Assembly (NCBI RefSeq): GCF_030068545.1 | Contig: NZ_JASJOR010000007.1 | Location: 238,401 to 302,400 of the forward strand | From: Xanthocytophaga flava | GTDB taxonomy: Bacteria; Bacteroidota; Bacteroidia; Cytophagales; 172606-1 | Length of the DNA stretch: 64,000 bases | Reading direction: 5' to 3' | Shown here: piece after piece, positions 8,684-17,393 of the stretch | Layout of the letters: every line of letters begins with the position of its first letter | Position numbering within the stretch: position 1 is the stretch's first letter | Translations under genes and position numbers: made by a program | Notes under the pieces: model-generated | Told to the model about the DNA's origin: nothing | Database searches by the model: none | What the model saw: only the letters and a program-made list of their open reading frames with translations

Positions 8684-11600
8684 ATGGCTTTTAGAAAAAA
8701 TAAAAAAATCAACGCAGACTTCTCGAAGGTCACGATTAGTCTTGCCTCTCCACAATCCATTCTGGATAGTTCTTATGGTGAGGTGACACAGCCTGAAACC
8801 ATTAACTACCGGACATATAAACCCGAAATGGGAGGGCTTTTCTGCGAACGGATTTTCGGACCAGTAAAAGACTGGGAATGTCATTGCGGTAAATATAAAA
8901 GAATTCGTTATAAAGGTATTATTTGTGATCGTTGCGGAGTTGAAGTAACGGAGAAGAAAGTTCGTCGTGAACGCATGGGACACATTGAGCTGGTTGTACC
9001 TGTAGCGCATATCTGGTATTTCCGTTCATTACCAAATAAAATAGGTTATCTGTTAGGTTTACCAACTAAGAAACTTGATCAGATTATCTATTATGAAAGA
9101 TATGTTGTCATCCAACCAGGAGTAAAAGAAGAAGAAGGTGTAAAACAACTAGATTTTCTGACAGAAGATGAGTATCTGGATATTCTGGATAAGCTTCCTC
9201 GTGAAAACCAACTGTTACCAGATGAAGATCCACAGAAATTCATCGCTAAGATGGGTGCTGATGCATTAGAAATGCTTCTTTCCAGAACTAAGCTGGATGA
9301 CTTGTCTTATGAACTTCGTCACGTAGCATCTACAGATACTTCTCAACAACGTAAAGCCGAAGCTTTAAAACGATTGAAAGTAGTAGAGGCATTCCGGGAT
9401 GCAAATACACGTATTGAGAACCGACCTGAATGGATGGTTATCCGTATGGTACCTGTAATTCCACCAGAGCTTCGTCCTTTAGTACCTTTGGATGGTGGTC
9501 GTTTTGCAACTTCTGATTTGAACGATCTATATCGTAGGGTAATTATTCGTAACAACCGATTGAAGCGTTTGATTGAAATCAAAGCTCCTGAAGTTATCTT
9601 ACGTAACGAGAAAAGGATGTTACAGGAAGCTGTTGACTCTTTGTTTGATAACTCTCGTAAAGTAAATGCCGTTCGTTCAGAAGGAAATCGTGCACTGAAG
9701 TCACTTTCAGATATGCTGAAAGGTAAGCAGGGTCGTTTCCGTCAAAACTTGCTAGGTAAACGTGTTGACTATTCTGGTCGTTCGGTTATCGTTGTAGGTC
9801 CTGAACTGAAATTGCATGAATGCGGTCTGCCTAAAGATATGGCTGCCGAGTTATTTAAGCCATTTATTATTCGTAAACTGATTGAGCGGGGAATTGTTAA
9901 AACTGTAAAATCAGCGAAGAAAATAGTTGACAGAAAAGATCCGGTTGTTTGGGATATTTTGGAAAATGTACTGAAAGGGCATCCGGTTCTACTAAACCGT
10001 GCTCCTACATTGCACCGTTTGGGTATTCAGGCATTCCAGCCAAAACTAATCGAAGGAAAAGCAATTCAGTTACACCCACTGGTAACTACAGCATTCAACG
10101 CTGACTTTGACGGTGACCAGATGGCGGTACACGTACCACTAGGTCAAGAGGCAATTCTGGAAGCGTCTTTATTGATGTTGGCTTCTCATAATATCCTGAA
10201 CCCTGCGAACGGTGCTCCAATTACAGTACCTTCTCAGGACATGGTATTGGGATTATACTATGTAACGAAAGGACGGAAACATACTCCTGAATATCCTATT
10301 GCAGGTGAAGGTTCTATCTTCTATTCTGCAGAAGAGGTAATTATTGCTGTTAATGAAGGTAAGTTATCTAAGCATGCTAATATTAAAATTCGTACAAAAG
10401 TACGAAATGAAAATGGCGAGCTGGAAACGAAAATTATAGAGACGGTGGCAGGTCGTGTGTTATTCAACCAGGCTGTTCCGGAAGAAGTTGGATACATCAA
10501 TGAGTTGTTAACCAAGAAGAAGCTACAGCAGATCATTGGTCATGTCTTCAAAACAGTAGGTATGTCTCGCACTGCCAAATTCCTGGATGATATTAAGGAA
10601 CTTGGTTTTCAGATGGCATTCCGTGGAGGTTTATCAATTGGATTGAATGATGTAAAAGTGCCAGAGGCGAAAGCAAAACTGATTGATAATGCCGTTGGTG
10701 AAGTAGACAATGTTTGGAATAACTATCTGATGGGTCTTATCACTGATAACGAACGTTATAACCAGGTAATTGATATTTGGACTCGTGTAAATACTCAAAT
10801 TACAGAGTCTTTGATGAAACAACTGGAAGGTGATCAGCAAGGATTTAATTCTATCTATATGATGATGCACTCTGGCGCACGGGGGTCTCGTGAACAGATT
10901 CGTCAGTTAGGTGGTATGCGGGGTCTGATGGCTAAGCCTCAGAAAAACTTACAAGGTTCCGTTGGTGAGATCATTGAAAACCCAATTATCTCAAACTTTA
11001 AAGAAGGTTTGGATGTATTGGAGTACTTTATCTCTACTCATGGTGCTCGTAAAGGTTTGGCCGATACTGCATTAAAAACTGCTGATGCTGGTTATCTGAC
11101 TCGTCGTCTGGTAGATGTGGCTCAGGATGTAATCATTAACGAAAGTGATTGTGGTACATTACGCGGTATAGTGGTAACAGCTCTAAAAGATAATGAAGAT
11201 ATTGTTGAACCACTATCTGAACGTATTTTGGGCCGTGTTACTGTACATGATGTATTCGACCCGATCACAAATGAACTGATTATCGCTTCTGGTGAACAGG
11301 TAACTGAAGAAATTGCTACACGAATTGATCAAACCAGCGTAGAAGCTGTTGAGATTCGTTCGGTATTAACTTGCGAAACCCGTCAGGGTGTATGCGCAAA
11401 ATGTTACGGACGTAACCTTGCTTCTGGTCGTATGGTTGAAAGAGGTGAAGCAGTTGGTGTTATTGCTGCCCAGTCTATCGGTGAACCAGGAACACAGCTT
11501 ACCCTTCGTACCTTCCACGTGGGTGGTGTGGCGTCAAACATTTCTTCGGATGCAAACATCAAAGCTAAATTTGATGGGGTGATCCAATTTGAAGAACTGC

Positions 11601-12997
11601 GGACTATCACAACCGTTAACAACGAAGGTGAGAAAGTAAACGTAGTAATGGGACGTTCAGGTGAGATCAAGATTATGCAGGAAGGTACTGATAAAGTATT
11701 GATCAGTAACCACGTACCATATGGCGCATTCCTGAAAGTGAACGATGGTGAGAAAGTGAAACGCGGTGATGAACTTTGTTTCTGGGATCCATATAACGCT
11801 GTAATCTTGTCTGAATTAGATGGTACTGTTCAGTTTGAATCGATTGAAGATGGTATAACCTTCCGTGAAGAGTCTGATGAACAGACTGGTTTCCGTGAAA
11901 AGGTAATCATTGATACAAAAGATAAGACGAAAAACCCTGCAGTAGGGGTATATACTAAAGATAAAGAAGGTAAGTCATATAACATGCCAGTAGGTGCTCA
12001 CTTGGCCGTTGAAAACGGATCAACTGTACGTGCTGGACAGGTTCTTGCTAAAATTCCTCGTGCAATAGGTAAAACGCGTGATATCACGGGTGGTCTGCCT
12101 CGTGTAACGGAATTGTTTGAGGCACGTAATCCTTCTAACCCTGCTGTAGTAAGTGAAATTGATGGTGTTGTTACGTATGGAGGTATTAAACGTGGTAACC
12201 GTGAAATCTTTATCGAATCGCGTGATGGGGTTCGTAAGCGATATATGGTGCCATTGTCTAAACACATCTTGGTACAAGATAATGACTTCATTCGTGCTGG
12301 TGCACCACTTTCAGACGGAGCAATTACTCCTTCCGATATTCTGGCTATCAAGGGACCAACTGCTGTGCAGGAATACCTGGTAAATGAAATTCAGGAGGTT
12401 TATCGTCTGCAAGGTGTGAAAATCAATGATAAACACATTGAATGTATTGTGCGCCAGATGATGCAAAAGGTTGAAATCATTGAAGCTGGTGATACTAACT
12501 TCCTACCTGGTCAGTATGTGGATCGTTTTGAATTCCGTGAAGCAAATGATCTGATTATGAATATGAAGGTAGTTTCAGATGCTGGTGATTCTGAAAACCT
12601 GAAACCTGGACAGATTATTTCTTCTCGTCGTTTGCGTGATGAAAACTCCAGTTTGAAACGTCGCGACTTACGTCTGGTAGAAGTAAGAGATGCGGATGCT
12701 GCTGTTTCTCAGCCGACATTGCAAGGTATTACACAAGCGTCTCTGGGTACAGAAAGCTTTATCTCTGCTGCATCATTCCAGGAAACAACTAAGGTGTTAA
12801 GTGAGGCTGCTGTACGTGGTAAAGCAGATCAATTGATTGGTTTGAAAGAAAACGTAATCGTTGGTCACTTGATCCCTGCTGGTACTGGTATGCGTCGTTA
12901 TCAAAACCTGATTGTTGGTTCTCAGGAAGAATTGGAAACAATGACTACTGCCAAAGAACGTCAAACCAGTTCTCGCCGTCGTGAGCTTCAGGACTAA
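8684..12997 (+). CDS. rpoC: DNA-directed RNA polymerase subunit beta'
   Basis: A 1437-residue beta' subunit. The N-terminal zinc site (CHCGKYKRIRYKGIICDRCG) lies near residues 66-86. The catalytic magnesium loop NADFDGDQMAVH lies near residues 475-486, and the bridge-helix region includes GARGSREQIRQLGGMRGLM. The second zinc cluster includes SDCGTLRG and CETRQGVCAKCYG, followed by the trigger-loop/C-terminal region GEPGTQLTLRTFHVGG. A strong terminator lies 34 nt downstream and ends the transcription unit. Confidence 0.98.
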   Translation: MAFRKNKKINADFSKVTISLASPQSILDSSYGEVTQPETINYRTYKPEMGGLFCERIFGPVKDWECHCGKYKRIRYKGIICDRCGVEVTEKKVRRERMGHIELVVPVAHIWYFRSLPNKIGYLLGLPTKKLDQIIYYERYVVIQPGVKEEEGVKQLDFLTEDEYLDILDKLPRENQLLPDEDPQKFIAKMGADALEMLLSRTKLDDLSYELRHVASTDTSQQRKAEALKRLKVVEAFRDANTRIENRPEWMVIRMVPVIPPELRPLVPLDGGRFATSDLNDLYRRVIIRNNRLKRLIEIKAPEVILRNEKRMLQEAVDSLFDNSRKVNAVRSEGNRALKSLSDMLKGKQGRFRQNLLGKRVDYSGRSVIVVGPELKLHECGLPKDMAAELFKPFIIRKLIERGIVKTVKSAKKIVDRKDPVVWDILENVLKGHPVLLNRAPTLHRLGIQAFQPKLIEGKAIQLHPLVTTAFNADFDGDQMAVHVPLGQEAILEASLLMLASHNILNPANGAPITVPSQDMVLGLYYVTKGRKHTPEYPIAGEGSIFYSAEEVIIAVNEGKLSKHANIKIRTKVRNENGELETKIIETVAGRVLFNQAVPEEVGYINELLTKKKLQQIIGHVFKTVGMSRTAKFLDDIKELGFQMAFRGGLSIGLNDVKVPEAKAKLIDNAVGEVDNVWNNYLMGLITDNERYNQVIDIWTRVNTQITESLMKQLEGDQQGFNSIYMMMHSGARGSREQIRQLGGMRGLMAKPQKNLQGSVGEIIENPIISNFKEGLDVLEYFISTHGARKGLADTALKTADAGYLTRRLVDVAQDVIINESDCGTLRGIVVTALKDNEDIVEPLSERILGRVTVHDVFDPITNELIIASGEQVTEEIATRIDQTSVEAVEIRSVLTCETRQGVCAKCYGRNLASGRMVERGEAVGVIAAQSIGEPGTQLTLRTFHVGGVASNISSDANIKAKFDGVIQFEELRTITTVNNEGEKVNVVMGRSGEIKIMQEGTDKVLISNHVPYGAFLKVNDGEKVKRGDELCFWDPYNAVILSELDGTVQFESIEDGITFREESDEQTGFREKVIIDTKDKTKNPAVGVYTKDKEGKSYNMPVGAHLAVENGSTVRAGQVLAKIPRAIGKTRDITGGLPRVTELFEARNPSNPAVVSEIDGVVTYGGIKRGNREIFIESRDGVRKRYMVPLSKHILVQDNDFIRAGAPLSDGAITPSDILAIKGPTAVQEYLVNEIQEVYRLQGVKINDKHIECIVRQMMQKVEIIEAGDTNFLPGQYVDRFEFREANDLIMNMKVVSDAGDSENLKPGQIISSRRLRDENSSLKRRDLRLVEVRDADAAVSQPTLQGITQASLGTESFISAASFQETTKVLSEAAVRGKADQLIGLKENVIVGHLIPAGTGMRRYQNLIVGSQEELETMTTAKERQTSSRRRELQD

Positions 12998-13031
12998 TCA
13001 TGAAGCTATAAAATAGATTAATAATACAGTT

Positions 13032-13067
13032 AAAAAGAGTTATGGGATACTTCTCATAACTCTTTTT
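13032..13067 (+). terminator. Intrinsic terminator after rpoC
   Basis: A perfect 13-bp stem (13032-13044 with 13055-13067) has an A-rich 5' flank, a 10-nt loop and a T-rich 3' arm. This is a classic terminator closing the ribosomal/RNA polymerase block. Confidence 0.9.
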
Positions 13068-13215
13068 TATTAGGGTAGGAAATTCAGTAACTAGGAGAAA
13101 TTTATATCTTTTCTTCCAGAAGCAGGGTGATATTTCTATCTTGTGGCCTGAAACTGATAAGTTGTAAGTGAAGGGGATAATCTAAAAATATATCATTTGT
13201 AAACTTGTATCGATT

Positions 13216-13539
13216 ATGGCTGATAAAAACAATCCGGAAGAAGAAAACCAACTTAATATCGAGCTGTCGGAGGAAATGGCAGAAGGTGTATATTCCAATT
13301 TGGTTATGATTGCTCATTCCAATAGTGAATTTGTATTAGACTTTATTCGTATTATGCCAGGAGTACCTAAAGCCAAGGTAAAATCTCGTGTTATCATTAC
13401 TCCTGAACATGCTAAGCGACTATTATCTGCACTTAAAGATAATGTAAGGAAGTACGAAGATGCTTTTGGAACAATCCGACAGACAGAAGAAGGCTTTACA
13501 TTACCTATGAGTTTTGGTGGAAAAATGGGAGAAGCGTGA
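13216..13539 (+). CDS. DUF3467 domain-containing protein
   Basis: A 107-residue acidic cytosolic protein matching the small DUF3467 family. Family features are the early ELSEEMAEGVYSNLVMIAHSNSEFVLDFI segment (shown here only as its pattern: two short conserved blocks at residues ~16-40), then PGVPKAKVKSRVI and TPEHAKRLLSALKDN. The function of the family is unknown; it commonly sits near rpoC in Bacteroidota. It has no signal peptide or membrane span. Flanking terminators on both sides make it a monocistronic unit. Family assignment is from pattern recognition. Confidence 0.85.
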   Translation: MADKNNPEEENQLNIELSEEMAEGVYSNLVMIAHSNSEFVLDFIRIMPGVPKAKVKSRVIITPEHAKRLLSALKDNVRKYEDAFGTIRQTEEGFTLPMSFGGKMGEA

Positions 13540-13559
13540 TCAATATATGACATTAAAGA

Positions 13560-13599
13560 TAGAAAGGCCTGATAGGTTAGAACTTATCAGGCCTTTCTA
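13560..13599 (+). terminator. Terminator after the DUF3467 gene
   Basis: A perfect 15-bp stem (13560-13574 with 13585-13599) encloses a 10-nt loop that can itself pair a little further. The 3' arm ends in TTTCTA and runs into TTTG. It isolates the DUF3467 gene from the DUF4178 cassette. Confidence 0.8.
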
Positions 13600-13658
13600 T
13601 TTGCAAAGATGGTTACTTATCATATATTTTGCTATTAAGATTATAACATCTGTTTTCC

Positions 13659-14270
13659 ATGCCTTTACCGTCTCTGAATTGTCCTTCTTGTGGTTCAATG
13701 CTGGAGTTAAAGTACCGCCATTCCAAAATGGTAGTTTGTAAGTATTGTGGCCAGACAAGTTATCTCAATGTAGATAGCATTTTTACAGTTGGGTCTCCAA
13801 TTTTGTTGGTAGATTACGGATCTGTTTTATCTGTAGGGAAAAGAGGTAAGATAAAAAATAAGCCTTTTGAAGTAATAGGAAGATTACGATTTGATTATGA
13901 AGATGGATTTTGGGATGAGTGGCTGATACTAATGGATAACGAAACAGAGCTCTGGTTGCAGGAAGATGAAGGAGAGTTTGTTCTTTTTCGAAAGAAAAGC
14001 CTTTCAGACCCTCTTCAATATACAAGTCTGATTGTAGGATCAATAACGACAATAGATATAGAAAATGTTTTTCTGACAGAGAAAAATAAAGCAGTTATCA
14101 ATGGAGGAGAAGGTGAATTACCTTTTCAGGTAGTTGCAGGCGAAAAAGCTGATTATGTAGATGGGATTGTTGTAGGTAAGAAATTGATTGCTAGTTTTGA
14201 GTATATGTCGGAAGGAGTTGTATACAATGTGGGAGAACCTTTATCTATGAAAGATTTTTTGTTTACCTAA
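13659..14270 (+). CDS. Zinc-ribbon DUF4178 protein (copy A)
   Basis: A 203-residue protein with an N-terminal zinc ribbon (Cys 8, 11, 27 and 30 as CPSC and CKYC) joined to a DUF4178-like domain (about residues 60-200). The domain is seen from RGKIKNKPFEVIGRLRF, WDEWLILMDN and a C-terminal GEPLSMKDF segment. No membrane span or signal peptide is visible, so it should be cytosolic. The biochemical role of DUF4178 is unknown; homologues are often encoded near DUF350 proteins and polyamine-synthase-like enzymes, as here. It is the first gene of a same-strand cassette reaching to 18980, with short spacers. Confidence 0.75.
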   Translation: MPLPSLNCPSCGSMLELKYRHSKMVVCKYCGQTSYLNVDSIFTVGSPILLVDYGSVLSVGKRGKIKNKPFEVIGRLRFDYEDGFWDEWLILMDNETELWLQEDEGEFVLFRKKSLSDPLQYTSLIVGSITTIDIENVFLTEKNKAVINGGEGELPFQVVAGEKADYVDGIVVGKKLIASFEYMSEGVVYNVGEPLSMKDFLFT

Positions 14271-14288
14271 TCCTACAATCTGAGCAAG

Positions 14289-14807
14289 ATGAACAAAATT
14301 ACTATAGTCATCCTTCTACTAATGCAGATTACTCTTTGTAGCTGTGATGTTACACAAACAAAAAAAGAAGTGGCTACAGCATCCATTCATTATGATACGG
14401 TGAACTTTGGCAGTTATTATAATGTACCTATGGATTCTGCTTTCTTTTTTTCCATAAAAGATATTAAGAATACCGAGTTATCAGATTTTACAGTAGATAG
14501 TGCGTATGTGATTACTGTAAGTCTTAAAGGAAAGCAGGATATTCCGTTTCGTTTAATCTCATTGAATAAAAATGTAGAGGTAAAACCTATCCAGGCAGGT
14601 GAGAATAAATATCAGTTGAATATACAACAACGTGTGCCTACTGCTGATAAATATTATGCGAAACTGGCAGTGATACCACCTGATAGTACGAAATATATTT
14701 TCAGAAACAGATTCTGGCTTGATTCAACGAAGTCAAAGTTTGAGGAGGGCACAATGGTAGTAGATACAATTTGTAAACTAACCTATAAAATAAACTCTGA
14801 TAAATAG
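14289..14807 (+). CDS. Putative lipoprotein of the DUF4178 cassette
   Basis: A 172-residue protein I do not recognise. The N-terminus is a lipoprotein signal: two basic-polar residues, a hydrophobic core (ITIVILLLMQITL) and a lipobox-like LCSC with the acceptor Cys near residue 20. The mature part is rich in beta-strand-forming residues with a NFGSYYN start that recalls periplasmic beta-sandwich domains, but no named domain can be supported. It lies 18 nt after one DUF4178 gene and 31 nt before another, so it is likely co-transcribed and may be the envelope-facing partner of this cassette. Confidence 0.65.
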   Translation: MNKITIVILLLMQITLCSCDVTQTKKEVATASIHYDTVNFGSYYNVPMDSAFFFSIKDIKNTELSDFTVDSAYVITVSLKGKQDIPFRLISLNKNVEVKPIQAGENKYQLNIQQRVPTADKYYAKLAVIPPDSTKYIFRNRFWLDSTKSKFEEGTMVVDTICKLTYKINSDK

Positions 14808-14838
14808 CAATAGTCCTGAGAAAGGTATTAAAAAAGCT

Positions 14839-16179
14839 ATGGCCTCAATTAAACCACAATCATATTTTCAAACAATAAAACAATTCCGGTGTACTAACTG
14901 CGGTGGTGAGATTTCATTGATCAACTCCCGCACACGCTATATCGGTTGTCAATATTGTGGGGCTGTTGTCGATGCTCGTTCAGAGGCACATCAGGTTATT
15001 ACTAAGCTAAATCAACCATCCAAATACCCTCCAAAGTCTTTCATTCGTTTGGGAATGCAGGCAAAATTTGATGGAGTCAGGTATCAGGTATTAGGGCGTA
15101 CATGCTGGCGGTCATTGTACAAGGAATATTGGAAAGATGAAGATGGGAGTGGCTATTCTGACGAAACCTGGAAATACGATGAGTGGGTTCTGATGAGCGA
15201 GTATCAAACTTTTTTTTATCTGATAGAAGATGAAGAAGGATATGCTATTTCAACCTCAATAGTACCTGTATACCCTAACCTGCTTTCAAATCTGAAAATT
15301 AAAGATTTCTACTCCAATAGTATCCGGCAGGTACAGGAATATGGGAATTCGGAAGTCGTGTTTTTCGAAGGTGAATCTACTTACCAGATACATGCGGGAG
15401 ATAAAGTTCAGTTTACAGAATATGTGGCAGGTAATTCTTTTATTGTAGAAACAAGATTGGATAATACAGGTACTGCGAAGGAGATCGAATTTTTTGAGGA
15501 AACGAAAATTAGCCGAAACCAATTGCTGACAGCGTTTGGAGGCAACCCGGAGGTTGACAAACTCTTGCAATTACGTACTCAGCGACGTGCAAATAATAAA
15601 TTCTGGTTAAAGACATTTGGCTTTGCAGGGATAATCTTTCTGCTTTTATTGTTTTATTCGCTGGGCTCTGGAAATCAAATATTTACGCAGAAATTTGTAA
15701 TTCCACAAGCTTTAGACTCAAATAAGATCAGTGAGACTCCAGAGCTACTTACGTTAATCCGGCCTTTTGAGGTTCAGCCAGGGATGGTCAAACTGGTATT
15801 ATCTGCTTCGTTTCCTGATAATAGTGATGCATGGGTAGGACTAGAATTACAAGACAGTAAAGGAGAAATAGCTAATGTATTAGATGATAATTTTTTTCAG
15901 GAATCAGGTACAGAATATTGGCAGGAAGATGGTGAGAGTGGCTGGGAAGACTGGGAGGAGTCTGAAAGAGAAAAAGAAGCTTATTATCGGGTAGAACAAA
16001 CCGATACATATTCGGGGAAAGTATATGTGATACCTAATGCCAAAGGTGATGTGACTGTGCAGTTTACTGTATTTCAGGGTAGTATACTAAGCAGATACTT
16101 TATGATAGCCGCTATTTGTTGTGGAGTAGGTTTTGTAATTACGGTGCTAGCTGGCATAAGAGATTGGAATGTGATGTAG
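14839..16179 (+). CDS. Zinc-ribbon DUF4178 membrane protein (copy B)
   Basis: A 446-residue protein with an N-terminal zinc ribbon (Cys 18, 21, 37, 40), a DUF4178-like domain (about residues 70-235, with FDGVRYQVLGRTCWR and YDEWVLMS), a transmembrane helix at ~257-276, an extracytoplasmic region of ~140 residues that includes an acidic Trp/Glu-rich stretch (~355-375), and a second helix near 418-440. The layout puts the zinc ribbon and DUF4178 in the cytosol and the middle part outside. It is paralogous to the shorter copy two genes upstream, but has gained the membrane module. Its function is unknown. Confidence 0.75.
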   Translation: MASIKPQSYFQTIKQFRCTNCGGEISLINSRTRYIGCQYCGAVVDARSEAHQVITKLNQPSKYPPKSFIRLGMQAKFDGVRYQVLGRTCWRSLYKEYWKDEDGSGYSDETWKYDEWVLMSEYQTFFYLIEDEEGYAISTSIVPVYPNLLSNLKIKDFYSNSIRQVQEYGNSEVVFFEGESTYQIHAGDKVQFTEYVAGNSFIVETRLDNTGTAKEIEFFEETKISRNQLLTAFGGNPEVDKLLQLRTQRRANNKFWLKTFGFAGIIFLLLLFYSLGSGNQIFTQKFVIPQALDSNKISETPELLTLIRPFEVQPGMVKLVLSASFPDNSDAWVGLELQDSKGEIANVLDDNFFQESGTEYWQEDGESGWEDWEESEREKEAYYRVEQTDTYSGKVYVIPNAKGDVTVQFTVFQGSILSRYFMIAAICCGVGFVITVLAGIRDWNVM

Positions 16180-16214
16180 ATAGTAAATAGCAGATTTAAT
16201 ACAATTATATACTT

Positions 16215-16415
16215 ATGCAAACATTTACAAGAATACTTATTGTAAGCGGATTGGCTATTATGTTGGTTGTGGCATACCTGGCTTCTATAAAAGGCTATGG
16301 TTTGACAAGAATGACAGATCCAAAGATTCAGGAAGAGATTCGGAAAAATAATGGAAGTATACGGTATTTTCAGGGGCGTAGTATTAGGGGTGGTGGACCT
16401 CGATACGGTAAATAG
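16215..16415 (+). CDS. Small single-span membrane protein
   Basis: A 66-residue protein with one hydrophobic helix (about residues 7-24) and a basic, Gly/Arg-rich tail (GRSIRGGGPRYGK). It is not recognised. Gene spacing (35 nt after copy B of the DUF4178 pair, 28 nt before the next gene) and the same orientation argue that it is real and belongs to the cassette. It could be a small accessory subunit of the membrane proteins around it; this is inference from position. Confidence 0.55.
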   Translation: MQTFTRILIVSGLAIMLVVAYLASIKGYGLTRMTDPKIQEEIRKNNGSIRYFQGRSIRGGGPRYGK

Positions 16416-16443
16416 AATAATAGCAGTATAAGTAAAAATATTC

Positions 16444-17106
16444 ATGTCAGATACCTTTACAGAATATAGGAAGTATCCATCTGTTGAACATGATCAGAGT
16501 TTTCTGGATTTATTGGAAGATAATGAGATAGAATATCATGTTGAAAAAACGGCTCCATCTTTTGATGTAACATTTGCTCAAAATCAACTCGGTGAAGACA
16601 TTGTTATTAAGCTAAAAGCTTTCGACTTTGAAAGAGCGAATGAACTTCTTGAAAAAGTAGCTATAGAGAGTTATAACATAATTGAAAAAGATTATTATCT
16701 TTTTGAGTTCACCGATGAGGAGCTTATGGATATTATAGCCAAGCCTTACGAATGGAATCTATTTGACTATCAACTGGCTCAGCAAATCCTGAAAGAAAGA
16801 GGAAAATCAATACCTGTTGAACTGACAACTGCTCTCAAAAGAAGTAAAATAGAAGAACTGGAAAAAACAGAATCTTCTCCTGTACCCTGGATATGGGCTG
16901 GCTATATACTTTCGCTAGTGGGAGGGTTATTGGGTTTTTTCATAGGATGGCATTTATTGGCATCCAATAAAGTTCTTCCTGATGGTAAAAGAATAAAAAC
17001 GTATGATTCTGCAACCCAGTTTCATGGAAAATGCATAATGATAGTTGGAGGATTCTGCATTATCATTTGGCTTATCATTCGATTAACAATAACTTTTTAT
17101 ATATAA
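16444..17106 (+). CDS. Two-span membrane protein of the DUF4178 cassette
   Basis: A 220-residue protein. The N-terminal half is soluble and begins with a segment resembling the DUF2007-type fold (a short ligand-binding ferredoxin-like unit: YPSVEHDQSFLDLLEDNEI, then a block ending KAFDFERANELLEK). A helical middle part follows, then two transmembrane helices near 148-170 and 197-218. The DUF2007 resemblance is weak and by eye. It lies between a small membrane protein and DUF350, with an 11-nt gap to the latter, so it is almost certainly co-transcribed. Confidence 0.6.
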   Translation: MSDTFTEYRKYPSVEHDQSFLDLLEDNEIEYHVEKTAPSFDVTFAQNQLGEDIVIKLKAFDFERANELLEKVAIESYNIIEKDYYLFEFTDEELMDIIAKPYEWNLFDYQLAQQILKERGKSIPVELTTALKRSKIEELEKTESSPVPWIWAGYILSLVGGLLGFFIGWHLLASNKVLPDGKRIKTYDSATQFHGKCIMIVGGFCIIIWLIIRLTITFYI

Positions 17107-17117
17107 AATTTTCTATT

Positions 17118-17363
17118 ATGTATACACTGCTTACAATTTTACTTCAGGCTCCTGGATTTTGGGAGAAAGGTATCATGGGCACAATCATCTATAGTGTTAT
17201 TGGACTCATTATGTGTGTAATAGGGTTTAAAGTAGTAGATTGGTTAATTCCAGGACATTTGGCACGACAGATTGCAGAGGAAAAAAACGTAGCTGCGGCT
17301 TTGGTAGCGGCTGCCTTGATTTTAGGTATCTGCATTATTATTGCCGCCGCCATAGCAGGATAG
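17118..17363 (+). CDS. DUF350 domain membrane protein
   Basis: An 81-residue DUF350-family protein with two transmembrane segments (about residues 18-38 and 57-80) joined by a loop with the family pattern of a charged residue pair followed by NVAAALVAAALILG. I chose the ATG at 17118, not one 87 nt upstream inside the previous gene, because it gives a clean N-terminus and avoids a 76-nt overlap. In E. coli, a DUF350 protein (YjfL) is encoded beside PspA-like YjfJ and a glutathionylspermidine-synthase-like protein; here the next gene is a spermidine-synthase-like enzyme, a related context. Confidence 0.75.
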   Translation: MYTLLTILLQAPGFWEKGIMGTIIYSVIGLIMCVIGFKVVDWLIPGHLARQIAEEKNVAAALVAAALILGICIIIAAAIAG

Positions 17364-17393
17364 CCAATTATTACTGGCAAAACCTTTTTTTTA

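Noticed and set aside
13514..13741. 75-codon plus-strand frame after the DUF3467 gene
   Set aside because: It runs through the perfect 15-bp terminator and overlaps the better supported DUF4178 gene.
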